A program made the position numbers and the translations under genes. Below are positions 27,423 through 36,005 of a stretch of DNA of 64,000 nucleotides, in pieces. A model generated the notes under the pieces. It worked only from the letters and a program-made list of their open reading frames with translations. It made no database searches and was not told where the DNA came from. Every line of letters begins with the position of its first letter. Position 1 is the first letter of the stretch. This DNA is from DATJKD01 sp963834855. GTDB lineage: Bacteria; Pseudomonadota; Gammaproteobacteria; Steroidobacterales; Steroidobacteraceae. The DNA is taken from positions 112,134 through 176,133 of the forward strand of contig CAWIDH010000016.1 of the NCBI GenBank assembly GCA_963834855.1. The letters are read 5' to 3'.

Positions 27423-29113
27423 GCCGGTTTCGCCAGCCGAGCATCCTGCCGGGCTTCGGGCTGACGCTCGGTTTCACGACGTTTTTCCTGAGCGCGATCG
27501 TGCTGATCCCGCTCGCGGCGCTGATCATCAAGGGCGGCTCTCCCAGTTTCGCGGAGCTCAGGGAGATCCTGCTCGATCCGCGCGCCGTCGCCTCGTATCG
27601 GCTGAGCTTCGGCGCGGCGCTGCTCGCCGCGGTCGTCAACGCGGTCTTCGGCTTCATCGTCGCCTGGACACTGGTGCGCTACGAATTCCCCGGACGCCGG
27701 TTCGTGGACGCGCTGATCGACCTGCCGTTCGCACTGCCGACGGCCGTGTCGGGCATCGCGCTCACGGCGGTGTTCGCGCCCAACGGCTGGCTCGGGCAGA
27801 AGCTCGCGGCCTTCGGCGTGCAGGTCGCCTATACCTGGGTCGGGGTCGTCGTGGCGCTGATCCTGATCGGGCTGCCGTTCGTCGTGCGCTCGGTCCAGCC
27901 GGCGCTGATCGAAGTGCAGCGCGACCTCGAGGACGCTGCGGAGACGCTGGGCGCGGGGCCCTGGCAGATCTTCCGCCGCATCATCCTGCCCGCGGCCCTG
28001 CCGGCGCTGCTGACCGGCTTCACGCTCGCCTTCGCGCGCGGCATCGGCGAGTACGGCTCGGTCGTGTTCATCTCCGGGAACCTCCCGATGAAGACCGAGA
28101 TCACGCCGCTCCTGATCGTGATCAAGCTCGAGCAGTTCGAGTACCAGGCGGCGGCGGCGCTCGGGCTCGCGATGCTGGTGATGTCATTCGTCATGCTGTT
28201 CGCCATCAATCTCGTGCAGGCCTGGGGCCGGCGCCGCCAGGTCGCGGCGGGTGCGCTGATGGCGGGCGCCGCTCACGTCGTCGAGGACCGGCGCCGCGTC
28301 CCGAAGCGGGTACGCGCGGCGCGCGCCGTGCTCATCCTCGTGGCGGTCGCCTTCCTCGGGCTGCTGCTGATCGCGCCGCTCGCGATGATCCTGATCCAGG
28401 CGCTGGCGAAGGGCGCGGCCGTCTTCGTCGGCAGCTTCGCCGACCCGGACACGATCGCCGCCATCAGGCTGACCTTGCTCACCGCCGCCATCGTCGTCCC
28501 GCTCAACACGATCTTCGGCATCTGCGCCGCATGGGCGATCGCCAAGTTCGAGTTCAAGGGCAAGAGCCTGCTGATCACGCTGATCGACCTGCCGTTTGCG
28601 ATCTCGCCGGTCGTCGCGGGTCTGGTGTACGTCCTGCTGTTCGGCGCGCACGGCTGGTTCGGCGCGTGGCTCCAGGCGCGCGACATCTCGATCATCTTCG
28701 CGCTGCCGGGCATCATAATCGCCACTTTGCTCGTGACCTTCCCCTACGTGGCGCGGGAGCTGATACCGCTGATGCAGCAGCAGGGCAGCGATGAGGAGGA
28801 GGCCGCGATCACCCTCGGGGCCGGCGCCTGGACGACCTTCCTGCGCGTAACGCTGCCCAAGATCCGCTGGGCCCTGCTGTACGGGATCATCCTGTGCAAC
28901 GCGCGGGCCATGGGCGAGTTCGGCGCCGTGTCGGTCGTCTCCGGTCACATCCGCGGCCTGACCACGACCATGCCCCTGCACGTGGAGATCCTGTACAACG
29001 AGTACGACTTCGTCGGGGCCTTCGCGGTGGCTTCGCTGCTGGCGCTGCTCGCGATCGTGACGCTGGTCATAAAGACCTTCGTCGAGTGGCAGTCCGCGCG
29101 ACGGATGGCCTGA
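27419..29113 (+). CDS. cysT/cysW: Fused sulfate ABC permease CysT-CysW
   Basis: 564 residues with two complete permease halves in one frame. The first half (1-275) has the CysT pattern with the EAA loop EVQRDLEDAAETLGAGPWQI and FARGIGEYGSVVFISGN. The second half (290-564) is CysW-like with DEEEAAITLGAGAWTTF and NARAMGEFGAVSVVSGHI. About twelve membrane segments in total. In most bacteria these are separate genes. At the joint (28258) the sequence is GCGCTGATGGCG, where TGATG would be a normal stop-start overlap in the +1 frame, so a single indel in the 3' end of cysT could create the fusion. It overlaps cysA by 4 bp and is followed 3 bp later by the kinase. Confidence 0.88.
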   Translation: MSRFRQPSILPGFGLTLGFTTFFLSAIVLIPLAALIIKGGSPSFAELREILLDPRAVASYRLSFGAALLAAVVNAVFGFIVAWTLVRYEFPGRRFVDALIDLPFALPTAVSGIALTAVFAPNGWLGQKLAAFGVQVAYTWVGVVVALILIGLPFVVRSVQPALIEVQRDLEDAAETLGAGPWQIFRRIILPAALPALLTGFTLAFARGIGEYGSVVFISGNLPMKTEITPLLIVIKLEQFEYQAAAALGLAMLVMSFVMLFAINLVQAWGRRRQVAAGALMAGAAHVVEDRRRVPKRVRAARAVLILVAVAFLGLLLIAPLAMILIQALAKGAAVFVGSFADPDTIAAIRLTLLTAAIVVPLNTIFGICAAWAIAKFEFKGKSLLITLIDLPFAISPVVAGLVYVLLFGAHGWFGAWLQARDISIIFALPGIIIATLLVTFPYVARELIPLMQQQGSDEEEAAITLGAGAWTTFLRVTLPKIRWALLYGIILCNARAMGEFGAVSVVSGHIRGLTTTMPLHVEILYNEYDFVGAFAVASLLALLAIVTLVIKTFVEWQSARRMA

Positions 29114-29116
29114 GCC

Positions 29117-31228
29117 GTGCCCAAGCTGCCGTCGATGCGCGTGGCGGATCTGCGCGAGCTGCGTGCGGGCCCGATGACGCTCGGCCGTCTGCTCGCGCTC
29201 GTGATGGCCAGCCTTGCAGTCGCCGTGATGGCCGGGTTGTGGTGGCTGTCGGCCGGGCTGCTGCGCGACCAGGCCGAGGAGCAGGCCCTCAGCCGCGTCC
29301 AGCTCGCCGGTCTTGCGGCGCGCGACCATATCCGGCGCACGAGCGAGGACGGGCTCACGGCAGCGAAGCTGCTCGCCAGCCGTCCGACGCTCCGAAGGCT
29401 CGTCATGGAAGCTCGGCCCGAGCCGCTCGGCCCGTTCCTGCAGCGCTTCTGCACCACCAGCGGGTACGACGGCTGCGCCCTGCTGTACCGCGCGCAACCG
29501 ATCGCGACTTCCGGCCGCGCGCTGCCCTGGACAGCCATGCTTGCCGCGGCCGAGGAACAGGGCGAACGCTTCATGCTGACCGATCCCGCCGCGCCCGACG
29601 GCTTGATCGGCTCCGCGGTCAGCGTACCGGGTCTGCCCGGCGTGCGCGTCGTCGTCGCGCGCCTGCTCGACGATCGCCTGGAGCGGGCGATCCGCACGGA
29701 AACCCGCGAGGACGTGAGGCTGGTGCAGCTCACGAACTGGCTCGACACGGTCGACAAACCGATGCGCGAGCTGCATTCCGCGGCCTTGGCCGACGGGCAG
29801 TTCGACGCGCGGTACGTCGAAGGGCTCGACGTCTATGCGGCCAGCGTGCCGATTCTCGCCTCGACCGGGGAGGGCGTGGCGCTGATCGAGGTTCGCCTGC
29901 CGGGTGCGGTCGTCGAGAACTCCGTCGGTCGCTTCCTGCGCCGCCTGGCCCTGATCGCGCTCATCGTCGGCGGGTTGGCGGTCGCGGCCGGGGTCGCGCT
30001 GGGCCGCCGCATCGCGGAGCCGCTGCGCGCGATCATGCGCTCGGCGGTGCGGCTCGGGCAGGGCGATTTCTCCGCGTCGATCCCGGTCGGCGGCAGCTCC
30101 GAGACGCAGGCGCTTGCGCGCACCATGGAGAACATGCGGCGGAACCTCATTGAGCTCACCACCGAGCTGCGCCAGCGCGAGGCCGAAGCGCAGGCGGTGC
30201 TCGCCGGCGTGGTCGAGGGCGTGTTCGCGGTGGACGCGGCGCGCACCATCCGCTACGTGAATCCGCAGGCCGCCAGGATGCTCGGCCTGGAGCCCGGCGA
30301 GGCCATCGGCCGCTTCTGCGGCGACGTACTGCGTCCCGTCGGGCCCGACGGCAAGCGACCCTGCGAGACCGACTGCCCGATTCTGCGGGCGCGTGCGGAC
30401 GGCTCGGGGCGGGCCACCGAGGAGCTCACGCGCGCGGACGGGACGCGGCGCACCGTGGTGATCACGAGCTCCGAGTCGGTCGACGGCATGCAGGTGCAGG
30501 TGATGCGCGACGAAACCGAGCTCGAAGCCGTGCGCCGTGCGCGGGATTTCGTGCTGGCCAACATCGCGCATGAGTTCCGCACGCCGCTCGCCGCGCAACT
30601 CGCGTCGATCGAGCTGCTGCACGACGGACTCGGCCAGATGTCGCAGGAGGAGCTGCAGTCGCTGGTCGCCTCGCTGCAGCGCGGCACGCTGCGCCTCACC
30701 CGGCTCATCGACAACCTGCTCGAAAGCGTGCGCATCGAGTCCGGGCAGCTCTCCATCCGCCGTCAGCCCGTGGCGCTGCCGCAGGTCGTCGAGGATGCCG
30801 CCGAGATGCTCGGTGGGCTCTTCACGCAGCGACGGCAGCTGCTCGAAATCGACCTGCCCCCGGACATGCCGATGGTCGAGGGCGACGCGCCACGGCTCAC
30901 GCAGGTGCTGGTGAACCTGCTTGCCAACGCGAACAAGTTCGGCCCCGAGGACAGCACGATCCGCGTCGGCGGCGGGAGCGAAAGCACGACCGTGAGCCTC
31001 TGGGTCGAGGACGAGGGGCCCGGTGCGCCCGGGCTCGAACAGGGGTCGATCTTCGATCGCTTCTATCGGTCCGCCGATGCCGAGCCCGAGCCGCGCGGGC
31101 TCGGGCTCGGGCTCTGGATCGTGCGCTCGATCGTGGAGCGTCACGGCGGTGCGGTGGCGGCCGGTCGCGGTTCCGAGGGCCGCACGCGGTTCACCATCAC
31201 CCTGCCCGCCGGGAAGGGCGAACCATGA
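29117..31228 (+). CDS. Membrane sensor histidine kinase (HAMP-PAS-HisKA-HATPase)
   Basis: 703 residues from GTG 29117. Two membrane helices (about 27-49 and 275-297) enclose a periplasmic sensor of about 225 residues. HAMP and PAS (AVLAGVVEGVFAVDAARTIR) follow, with two cysteines in the PAS loop (CETDCPI). The phospho-acceptor is His485 in ANIAHEFRTPL. ATP-binding boxes are NLLANANKFGP, DEGPGAP and RGLGLGLWIV. The gene is 3 bp after the permease and overlaps the response regulator by 4 bp, so it is part of the transporter operon and probably senses supply or flux of the transported anion. Confidence 0.93.
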   Translation: MPKLPSMRVADLRELRAGPMTLGRLLALVMASLAVAVMAGLWWLSAGLLRDQAEEQALSRVQLAGLAARDHIRRTSEDGLTAAKLLASRPTLRRLVMEARPEPLGPFLQRFCTTSGYDGCALLYRAQPIATSGRALPWTAMLAAAEEQGERFMLTDPAAPDGLIGSAVSVPGLPGVRVVVARLLDDRLERAIRTETREDVRLVQLTNWLDTVDKPMRELHSAALADGQFDARYVEGLDVYAASVPILASTGEGVALIEVRLPGAVVENSVGRFLRRLALIALIVGGLAVAAGVALGRRIAEPLRAIMRSAVRLGQGDFSASIPVGGSSETQALARTMENMRRNLIELTTELRQREAEAQAVLAGVVEGVFAVDAARTIRYVNPQAARMLGLEPGEAIGRFCGDVLRPVGPDGKRPCETDCPILRARADGSGRATEELTRADGTRRTVVITSSESVDGMQVQVMRDETELEAVRRARDFVLANIAHEFRTPLAAQLASIELLHDGLGQMSQEELQSLVASLQRGTLRLTRLIDNLLESVRIESGQLSIRRQPVALPQVVEDAAEMLGGLFTQRRQLLEIDLPPDMPMVEGDAPRLTQVLVNLLANANKFGPEDSTIRVGGGSESTTVSLWVEDEGPGAPGLEQGSIFDRFYRSADAEPEPRGLGLGLWIVRSIVERHGGAVAAGRGSEGRTRFTITLPAGKGEP

Positions 31229-31896
31229 AGATCCTGATCGTCGACGATGACCACGACCTGCTCGCGCTCGTGGGGTTCGCCTTGCGGCAATCGGGCTACG
31301 TCGTCGTCGAGGCCGGAGACTTCGCGTCCGCGATGCGGGTATTCATGGCCGAATCGCCCGACCTTGCGGTGCTCGACATCAACCTGCCGGGCGGCAGCGG
31401 GTTTGCGATCTGCGAGGCGATCCGCACCCGCTCGCGCATCCCGGTGATGATGCTGACGGTGCGTGGCGAGGAGGAGGACCTCGTGCGCGCGCTCGATCTC
31501 GGTGCGGACGACTATCTCACCAAGCCCTTCAGCCCGCGGACGCTGCTCGCGCGGGTCAAGGCGCTGCTGCGCCGCGCCGGGATCGAGACCGGCGGTGCGA
31601 TGTCGGCGGGCGACCTTGCACTCGACCTCGAGGCGCACTCGGTCCGCATCGCGGGCGCCGAGCCGATGCGGCTCACCAAGCTCGAGACGCGGCTGATGCA
31701 GATCCTCATCGCCAACGCCGGGCACGTGGTCGGCACCGAGCGGCTGCTCACGCACGTCTGGGGCCATCGCGGCAGCGGCGACCGGCAGCTGCTCAAGCAG
31801 CTCGTGCGCCGGCTGCGCCAGAAGATCGAGGTCGACGCCGCGGAGCCGCGATACCTGCAGACCGAGCCCGGCGCCGGCTACCGCCTGACCGCCTGA
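31225..31896 (+). CDS. OmpR-family response regulator
   Basis: 223 residues. The receiver domain has the acidic pair IVDDDHD, phospho-acceptor Asp51 in LAVLDINLPG, Thr in MMLTVRG and Lys in YLTKPFSP. The C-terminal winged helix runs from about residue 130 (LTKLETRLMQILIANAGHVV, then LKQLVRRLRQKIE and GAGYRLTA). It overlaps the kinase gene and its stop abuts the inverted-repeat element. It is the natural partner of the kinase; its likely target is the upstream transporter operon. Confidence 0.95.
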   Translation: MKILIVDDDHDLLALVGFALRQSGYVVVEAGDFASAMRVFMAESPDLAVLDINLPGGSGFAICEAIRTRSRIPVMMLTVRGEEEDLVRALDLGADDYLTKPFSPRTLLARVKALLRRAGIETGGAMSAGDLALDLEAHSVRIAGAEPMRLTKLETRLMQILIANAGHVVGTERLLTHVWGHRGSGDRQLLKQLVRRLRQKIEVDAAEPRYLQTEPGAGYRLTA

Positions 31897-31976
31897 AAAC
31901 GGGGACATTCTCGATTTTCAGGTCAACGATCGACGCTACGACATTCACTTCGCGAAAATCGAGAATGTCCCCGTTT
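31897..31976. repeat. Inverted-repeat element, GGGGACATTCTC family, copy 3
   Basis: Perfect 23-bp inverted repeat: left arm 31897-31919, right arm 31954-31976, with a 34-bp spacer. The core is GGGGACATTCTCGATTTT. The left arm begins right after the response-regulator stop, and the right arm contains the ATG (31965) of the next gene. Confidence 0.9.
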
Positions 31977-33416
31977 GCTGCGACATCGCTACGCACCATC
32001 GTCATCGTCGGCGGCGGTTTCAGCGGGACCGTGCTCGCCACGATGCTCCTGCGCCGGCCGCATCCGGGCTCGACGCGGCTCGTGGTAATCGAGCGTGGAT
32101 CGCGGATCGGTCGCGGCGTCGCCTTCGCGCAGCGCGACCATCCGTATCTCCTGAATGTCCCCACCGGGCGGATGTCGGCGAACCCGGACGACCCGCTCGA
32201 GTTCCTGCGCTTCGCCCGGCGACGTGAACCCGACGTCGACGCGGAGAGCTTCGTGCCACGCGACTTGTATGGCGACTATCTCGAGGAATCGCTGCTCGCA
32301 GCGCAGCTCGCCGCGCCTGGCAACGTGCGGCTGGACGTGATCCACGCGAGCGTGACCGCGATACACAGGCGCCGCCGCGACCTGCCCCTGCGTCTCACGC
32401 TGGACAACGGGACGGAGTTGCACGGCGACGCCGTCGTACTCGCCCTCGGCAATCCGCCGCCGCGCCGGCTCGCGGTCGCCGATCCCCTGGCCGGGCACCC
32501 GGCCTATGTCGAGGATCCGTGGACCATGCCCGCGGACGTCGGCTCTGGTGACCGCTTGTTCCTGGTCGGCACGGGACTCACGATGGTCGACGTCGCACTG
32601 GCCTTCGCGGCTCGATCGAGCGGCGACAGTCTTCATGCGCTTTCACGGCATGGCCTGATCGGATTGCGGCAGGCGGCGTTCCGGCCGAATGCGCTGCGCG
32701 GCGCCGGTGAGGCGGTGATGCTCGCGGCGGCCCCCTCGCCACGCCGCATGCTGCGCGCGGTGCGCAGCCTCGCGCGCGACGCGCAAGCCCAGGGAGGCGA
32801 CTGGCGCGAGGCGATCAACTTCGTCCGCAGCGTCGCGCCGGACCTCTGGCAACGCATGTCCGCCGCAAACCGCGCGCAGTTCCTGCGCCACGTCCGGCCC
32901 TACTGGGACGTGCATCGCAATCGGCTGCCCGAGGCGGCGCTCACCCGCATCACGCACTTGCGGCGCACCGGTCGCCTGCACGTGCATGCCGGCCGCCTGG
33001 AGTCACTCGAGCCGCGGTCGGACGGCGTCGCCGTGCACTGGCGTCCGCGCGGACAGGAAACGCGGCGGCATGTCGTCGTCGATCGAATCGTCAACTGCAC
33101 CGGCCCGGATTACGACCTGAAGCGCACACGGGACCCGCTGCTGCAGGGCCTCGTGCGTGATGGGCTCGCGGTGCCGGACGCGCACGGCCTGGGCTTGCGT
33201 ACCGGCAACCACGGTACGGTTATCGACGCCGACGGCTGGCCGTGCACGAATCTTCACTATCTTGGGCCGATGCTGCGCGCCGATCACTGGGAGGCGACCG
33301 CTGCCTCAGAGCTCGCCGGTCACGCCGCGCGACTCGCGGACCAGCTGTCCGAAGGGGGTCAGATTTATCCTCCTCCGGTGCTGGAGGCTATAGGGCTAAT
33401 AGGCTGGAGGCTATAG
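31965..33416 (+). CDS. FAD/NAD(P)-binding oxidoreductase (FAD-NAD(P)-binding domain, PF13454-like)
   Basis: 483 residues. The N-terminal dinucleotide fold is IVIVGGGFSGTVLATMLL, followed by an Arg-rich FAD loop (IERGSRIGRGVAF) and the family motif HPYLLNVPTGRMSA. A second Rossmann-like segment is RLFLVGTGLTMVDVALAF (about residues 187-205). Such proteins resemble hydroxyacylglutathione-hydrolase-linked or lysine-N6-hydroxylase-like monooxygenases; the substrate is unknown. Both ends are unusual: the start codon lies inside the right arm of an inverted repeat, and the C-terminal residues GGQIYPPPVLEAIG onward are encoded by another repeat (33356 onward), so repeats have shaped both termini. 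Confidence 0.82.
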   Translation: MSPFAATSLRTIVIVGGGFSGTVLATMLLRRPHPGSTRLVVIERGSRIGRGVAFAQRDHPYLLNVPTGRMSANPDDPLEFLRFARRREPDVDAESFVPRDLYGDYLEESLLAAQLAAPGNVRLDVIHASVTAIHRRRRDLPLRLTLDNGTELHGDAVVLALGNPPPRRLAVADPLAGHPAYVEDPWTMPADVGSGDRLFLVGTGLTMVDVALAFAARSSGDSLHALSRHGLIGLRQAAFRPNALRGAGEAVMLAAAPSPRRMLRAVRSLARDAQAQGGDWREAINFVRSVAPDLWQRMSAANRAQFLRHVRPYWDVHRNRLPEAALTRITHLRRTGRLHVHAGRLESLEPRSDGVAVHWRPRGQETRRHVVVDRIVNCTGPDYDLKRTRDPLLQGLVRDGLAVPDAHGLGLRTGNHGTVIDADGWPCTNLHYLGPMLRADHWEATAASELAGHAARLADQLSEGGQIYPPPVLEAIGLIGWRL

Positions 33417-33480
33417 GCAGGAGGTCAGACGCGACGGTGTGCCTTCCGACCGCAGTCCATCGCCTATGCCCATAGCCCCT
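33356..33480. repeat. Composite repeat: GGGGTCAGATTTATCC plus GGCTATAGG direct repeats
   Basis: Begins with GGGGTCAGATTTATCCTCC, similar to the element at 20473. Two direct 15-bp copies of GCTGGAGGCTATAGG follow (33380-33394 and 33403-33417, period 23). A partly complementary GCCTATGCCCATAGCCCC is near 33461-33479, allowing a large hairpin. It ends just before the alpha/beta hydrolase gene. Confidence 0.65.
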
Positions 33481-33496
33481 GTAAGGTGATGCGGAA

Positions 33497-34252
33497 ATGC
33501 TCTGGCGCGAACGCGGCGGTCGTGGCGAGGACGTGTACCTGCTGCTGCACGGGCTCGGCGCCACTGGAGCGGTGTGGCGCGCGAGCTGTCGCGAGCTCGA
33601 CCACCGCGGCGTCGGGGAGTGGCTCGTCGTCGACCTGCCGGGCCACGGGCGATCCGCGGCGCTGCCGCAGTACAGCGTCGATGCGCTTGCGGCGACGGTT
33701 GCGGCGGAGCTCGAGCGCGGGCAGCCGTATCGGGTGATCGGCCATTCGCTAGGCGTCTACGTGGGTCTCGCGCTTGCCAGCGGGGGGTTCGGAGTGCAGG
33801 TCGCCTCGGTGCTCGGCATCGGCCCGAAGGTCGAGTGGAGCGAGGCCGACGTCCAGGCAATGGCGGAGCTCGCGCGCAAGCCTGCGCGCATCTTCCCGGA
33901 CGAGAACGAGGCGTGGTCGCGCTATAGAAAGGTGTCCGGCCTCGATTCCCGCGTCGCACCGGACGACTCGCTGCTCGAGCGTGGCGTCACCGCCACCGAG
34001 GGCGGGTTCCGGCTCGCGGCCGATCCGCGCACGGCGCTCGTCGCGGGCGCATCCTTCGCGACGCTGGCTGCGGCCGCGCGATGCCCGGTGCTGCTCGCGC
34101 GCGGCGCATCCGATCCCATGGTGACGCTCGACGAGCTCAGGAAGTACTGCGCCGCTGCGACCGAGATTCCGGGAACCGGGCACAATGCGCATGTCGAGGC
34201 GCCGGCTTCGATCGTCGCGTTGGCCGAGCGTCTCGCCTGCGAGGCCCAGTGA
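33497..34252 (+). CDS. Alpha/beta-hydrolase fold protein
   Basis: 251 residues. Oxyanion region LLLHGLGATGAVW, nucleophile elbow GHSLG (Ser near residue 85), an acid candidate in RGASDPMV, and the catalytic His in GTGHNAHVE. There is no signal peptide. It overlaps the P450 start by 4 bp (GTGA), so the two are translated together. It may act on an ester or lactone product of the P450; the substrate is unknown. Confidence 0.9.
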   Translation: MLWRERGGRGEDVYLLLHGLGATGAVWRASCRELDHRGVGEWLVVDLPGHGRSAALPQYSVDALAATVAAELERGQPYRVIGHSLGVYVGLALASGGFGVQVASVLGIGPKVEWSEADVQAMAELARKPARIFPDENEAWSRYRKVSGLDSRVAPDDSLLERGVTATEGGFRLAADPRTALVAGASFATLAAAARCPVLLARGASDPMVTLDELRKYCAAATEIPGTGHNAHVEAPASIVALAERLACEAQ

Positions 34253-35478
34253 CTCAGTCCGAGGATCCGGATCGCGCGGAAGGTCCGCAATTCGACCTGA
34301 CGGCCCTGGAGCCTGCGTTCTACGCGGACCCGTACCCGCGCTACGCCGAGATGCGCGAGCGCTCACCCGTGCACCGATGCCCGGACGGCACCTGGTTCCT
34401 GACCCGGCACTCGGACCTCGAGCGGGTCTATCGCGACCGGTCGAACTTCAGCTCGGACAAGCGCGTTGCATTCGCGCCGAAGTACGGCCCCGACTCGCTG
34501 CTCTTCGCGCATCACACGACGAGTCTCGTCTTCAACGACGCTCCTTATCACACACGCGTGCGACGCCAGATCGTCGGTGCCTTGACGCCGCACGTGCTCA
34601 AGGCGCTCGAACCTGCGGTCGTGTCGCTGGTCGACCGGCTGCTCGATGCGCTCGAAGCGCGGGGTAGCGGCGACCTGGTGACGGACTTCGCGACGGCGAT
34701 CCCGGTCGAGGTCATCGGCAGGCTGCTCGGTATTCCGCCCGACGAGCGGGAGCCGCTGCGCAACTGGTCACTCGCCATCCTGGGGGCGCTCGAGCCGGTG
34801 CTGACGGCCGAACAGCAGGCGTTCGGCGAACGCAGCGTGCGCGAATTCCTCGACTACCTGGCGAAGCTCGTCGCCGACCGTCGCCGCGCACCAGGCGGGG
34901 ACGACGATCTCCTGACGCGCTTGATCCGCGACGAGACCGGCGGTCAGCCCCTGAGTGAGCACGAGCTGCTCCACAATTGCATCTTCCTGCTCAACGCGGG
35001 CCACGAGACGACCACACACCTGATTGGCAACGGCCTCGAGCTGCTGATGCGACACCGCGGGCAGCTCGAGCGACTGCTCGCGCAGCCGGAGCTGATCCAG
35101 ACCTGCGTCGAGGAATGCCTGCGCTGCGAGAGCCCGAACCAGCTCGGCAATCGGCTGGTCAGCGCGCCGGTCGACATCGGCGGGGTCCGCCTGGTCCCGG
35201 GCGATTACCTGACGCTGTGCATCGGGGCGGCCAACCGCGATCCGGACGCGTTCCCGGAGGCCGATCGCTTCGACATCGCGCGGACCCCGAACCCGCACCT
35301 CGCGTTTGCCGCGGGCGCGCACGCCTGTGCGGGCATGGCGGTGGCGCGCCTGGAGGCTCGAATCGCGATCCTGCGGGCGTCGCAGCGGTTTCCGCGCATG
35401 CACGTGGCCGGTACGCCTGTTCGCGCGATGCGCGCTCGATTCCGGGGCTGGAAGACGCTACTGGTCGATGTGAGGTGA
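34249..35478 (+). CDS. Cytochrome P450
   Basis: 409 residues from GTG 34249, a soluble bacterial-type P450. I-helix oxygen motif LNAGHETTTH, a K-helix ExxR in VEECLRCESP, and the haem loop FAAGAHACAGMA with the Cys thiolate ligand. The PERF-like region is unusual (FPEADRFDIAR). Length and motifs are complete. No ferredoxin gene is adjacent. It is translationally coupled to the alpha/beta hydrolase gene. Confidence 0.93.
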   Translation: MTQSEDPDRAEGPQFDLTALEPAFYADPYPRYAEMRERSPVHRCPDGTWFLTRHSDLERVYRDRSNFSSDKRVAFAPKYGPDSLLFAHHTTSLVFNDAPYHTRVRRQIVGALTPHVLKALEPAVVSLVDRLLDALEARGSGDLVTDFATAIPVEVIGRLLGIPPDEREPLRNWSLAILGALEPVLTAEQQAFGERSVREFLDYLAKLVADRRRAPGGDDDLLTRLIRDETGGQPLSEHELLHNCIFLLNAGHETTTHLIGNGLELLMRHRGQLERLLAQPELIQTCVEECLRCESPNQLGNRLVSAPVDIGGVRLVPGDYLTLCIGAANRDPDAFPEADRFDIARTPNPHLAFAAGAHACAGMAVARLEARIAILRASQRFPRMHVAGTPVRAMRARFRGWKTLLVDVR

Positions 35479-35576
35479 CACGACCGGCAGACGATGGCGC
35501 ACGTACCCGCAGTCCTCACTCGATCGTCGTGAGCCGATCATGGTCGAACACCAGCACGCGCGTCGCGTCGACGGCG

Positions 35577-36005
35577 TCAGCTCACCCGATTGATAAGGGT
35601 CCCGATCGGCTCGATGGTGATTTCGACCTGGTCGCCGGCATTGAGCGTGAAATCGCTCTCCGGCACGATCCCGGTGCCGGTAAGGAGGTAGCAACCGTTC
35701 GGGAATGAGCACTCCCGAAAGAGAAAGGCTACGAGGTCCTCCGGCGTTCGCTTCATCTGGGACAGCCGGGTGGCACCGCGATACACGTCAGTGCCGTCGC
35801 GGGCGATGCGTAGTGCGATCTCCGTCGACGGCGCCAGTGGCTCTTCAGAAACCAGGAGGCAGGGACCGAGAGCGCAGCTGCCGTCGTAAATCTTCGCCTG
35901 GGGCAGATAGAGCGGGTTCGCCCCCTCGATACTTCGGGAGCTCATGTCGTTGCCGATGGTGTAGCCGAAGATGCGCCCCTGGCGGTTCACCACCGCGGGG
36001 TCGGC
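35577..36005 (-). pseudogene. Fumarylacetoacetate-hydrolase family protein, 3' fragment only
   Basis: About 140 residues that match the C-terminal half of the FAH/2-keto-3-deoxy-sugar-acid family: VNRQGRIFGYTIGNDMSSRS, then YLPQAKIYDGSCALGP, and a C-terminus with VPESDFTLNAGDQVEITIEP. Homology can be followed upstream to about 36005 (ADPAVVNRQG) and then stops where an SMP-30 fragment begins on the other strand. About 150 N-terminal residues are missing, so it is very unlikely to be active. GTG 35993 is only the first available start. Confidence 0.75.

Noticed and set aside
28184..31144. A 986-residue open frame on the minus strand
   Set aside because: It lies antisense to intact cysTW and the histidine kinase, has a composition rich in Arg, Asp and His without family motifs, and is a GC-bias shadow.
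33380..33417. CRISPR-like spacing of GGCTATAGG repeats
   Set aside because: Only two copies with an 8-bp gap, and no cas genes; not a CRISPR array.
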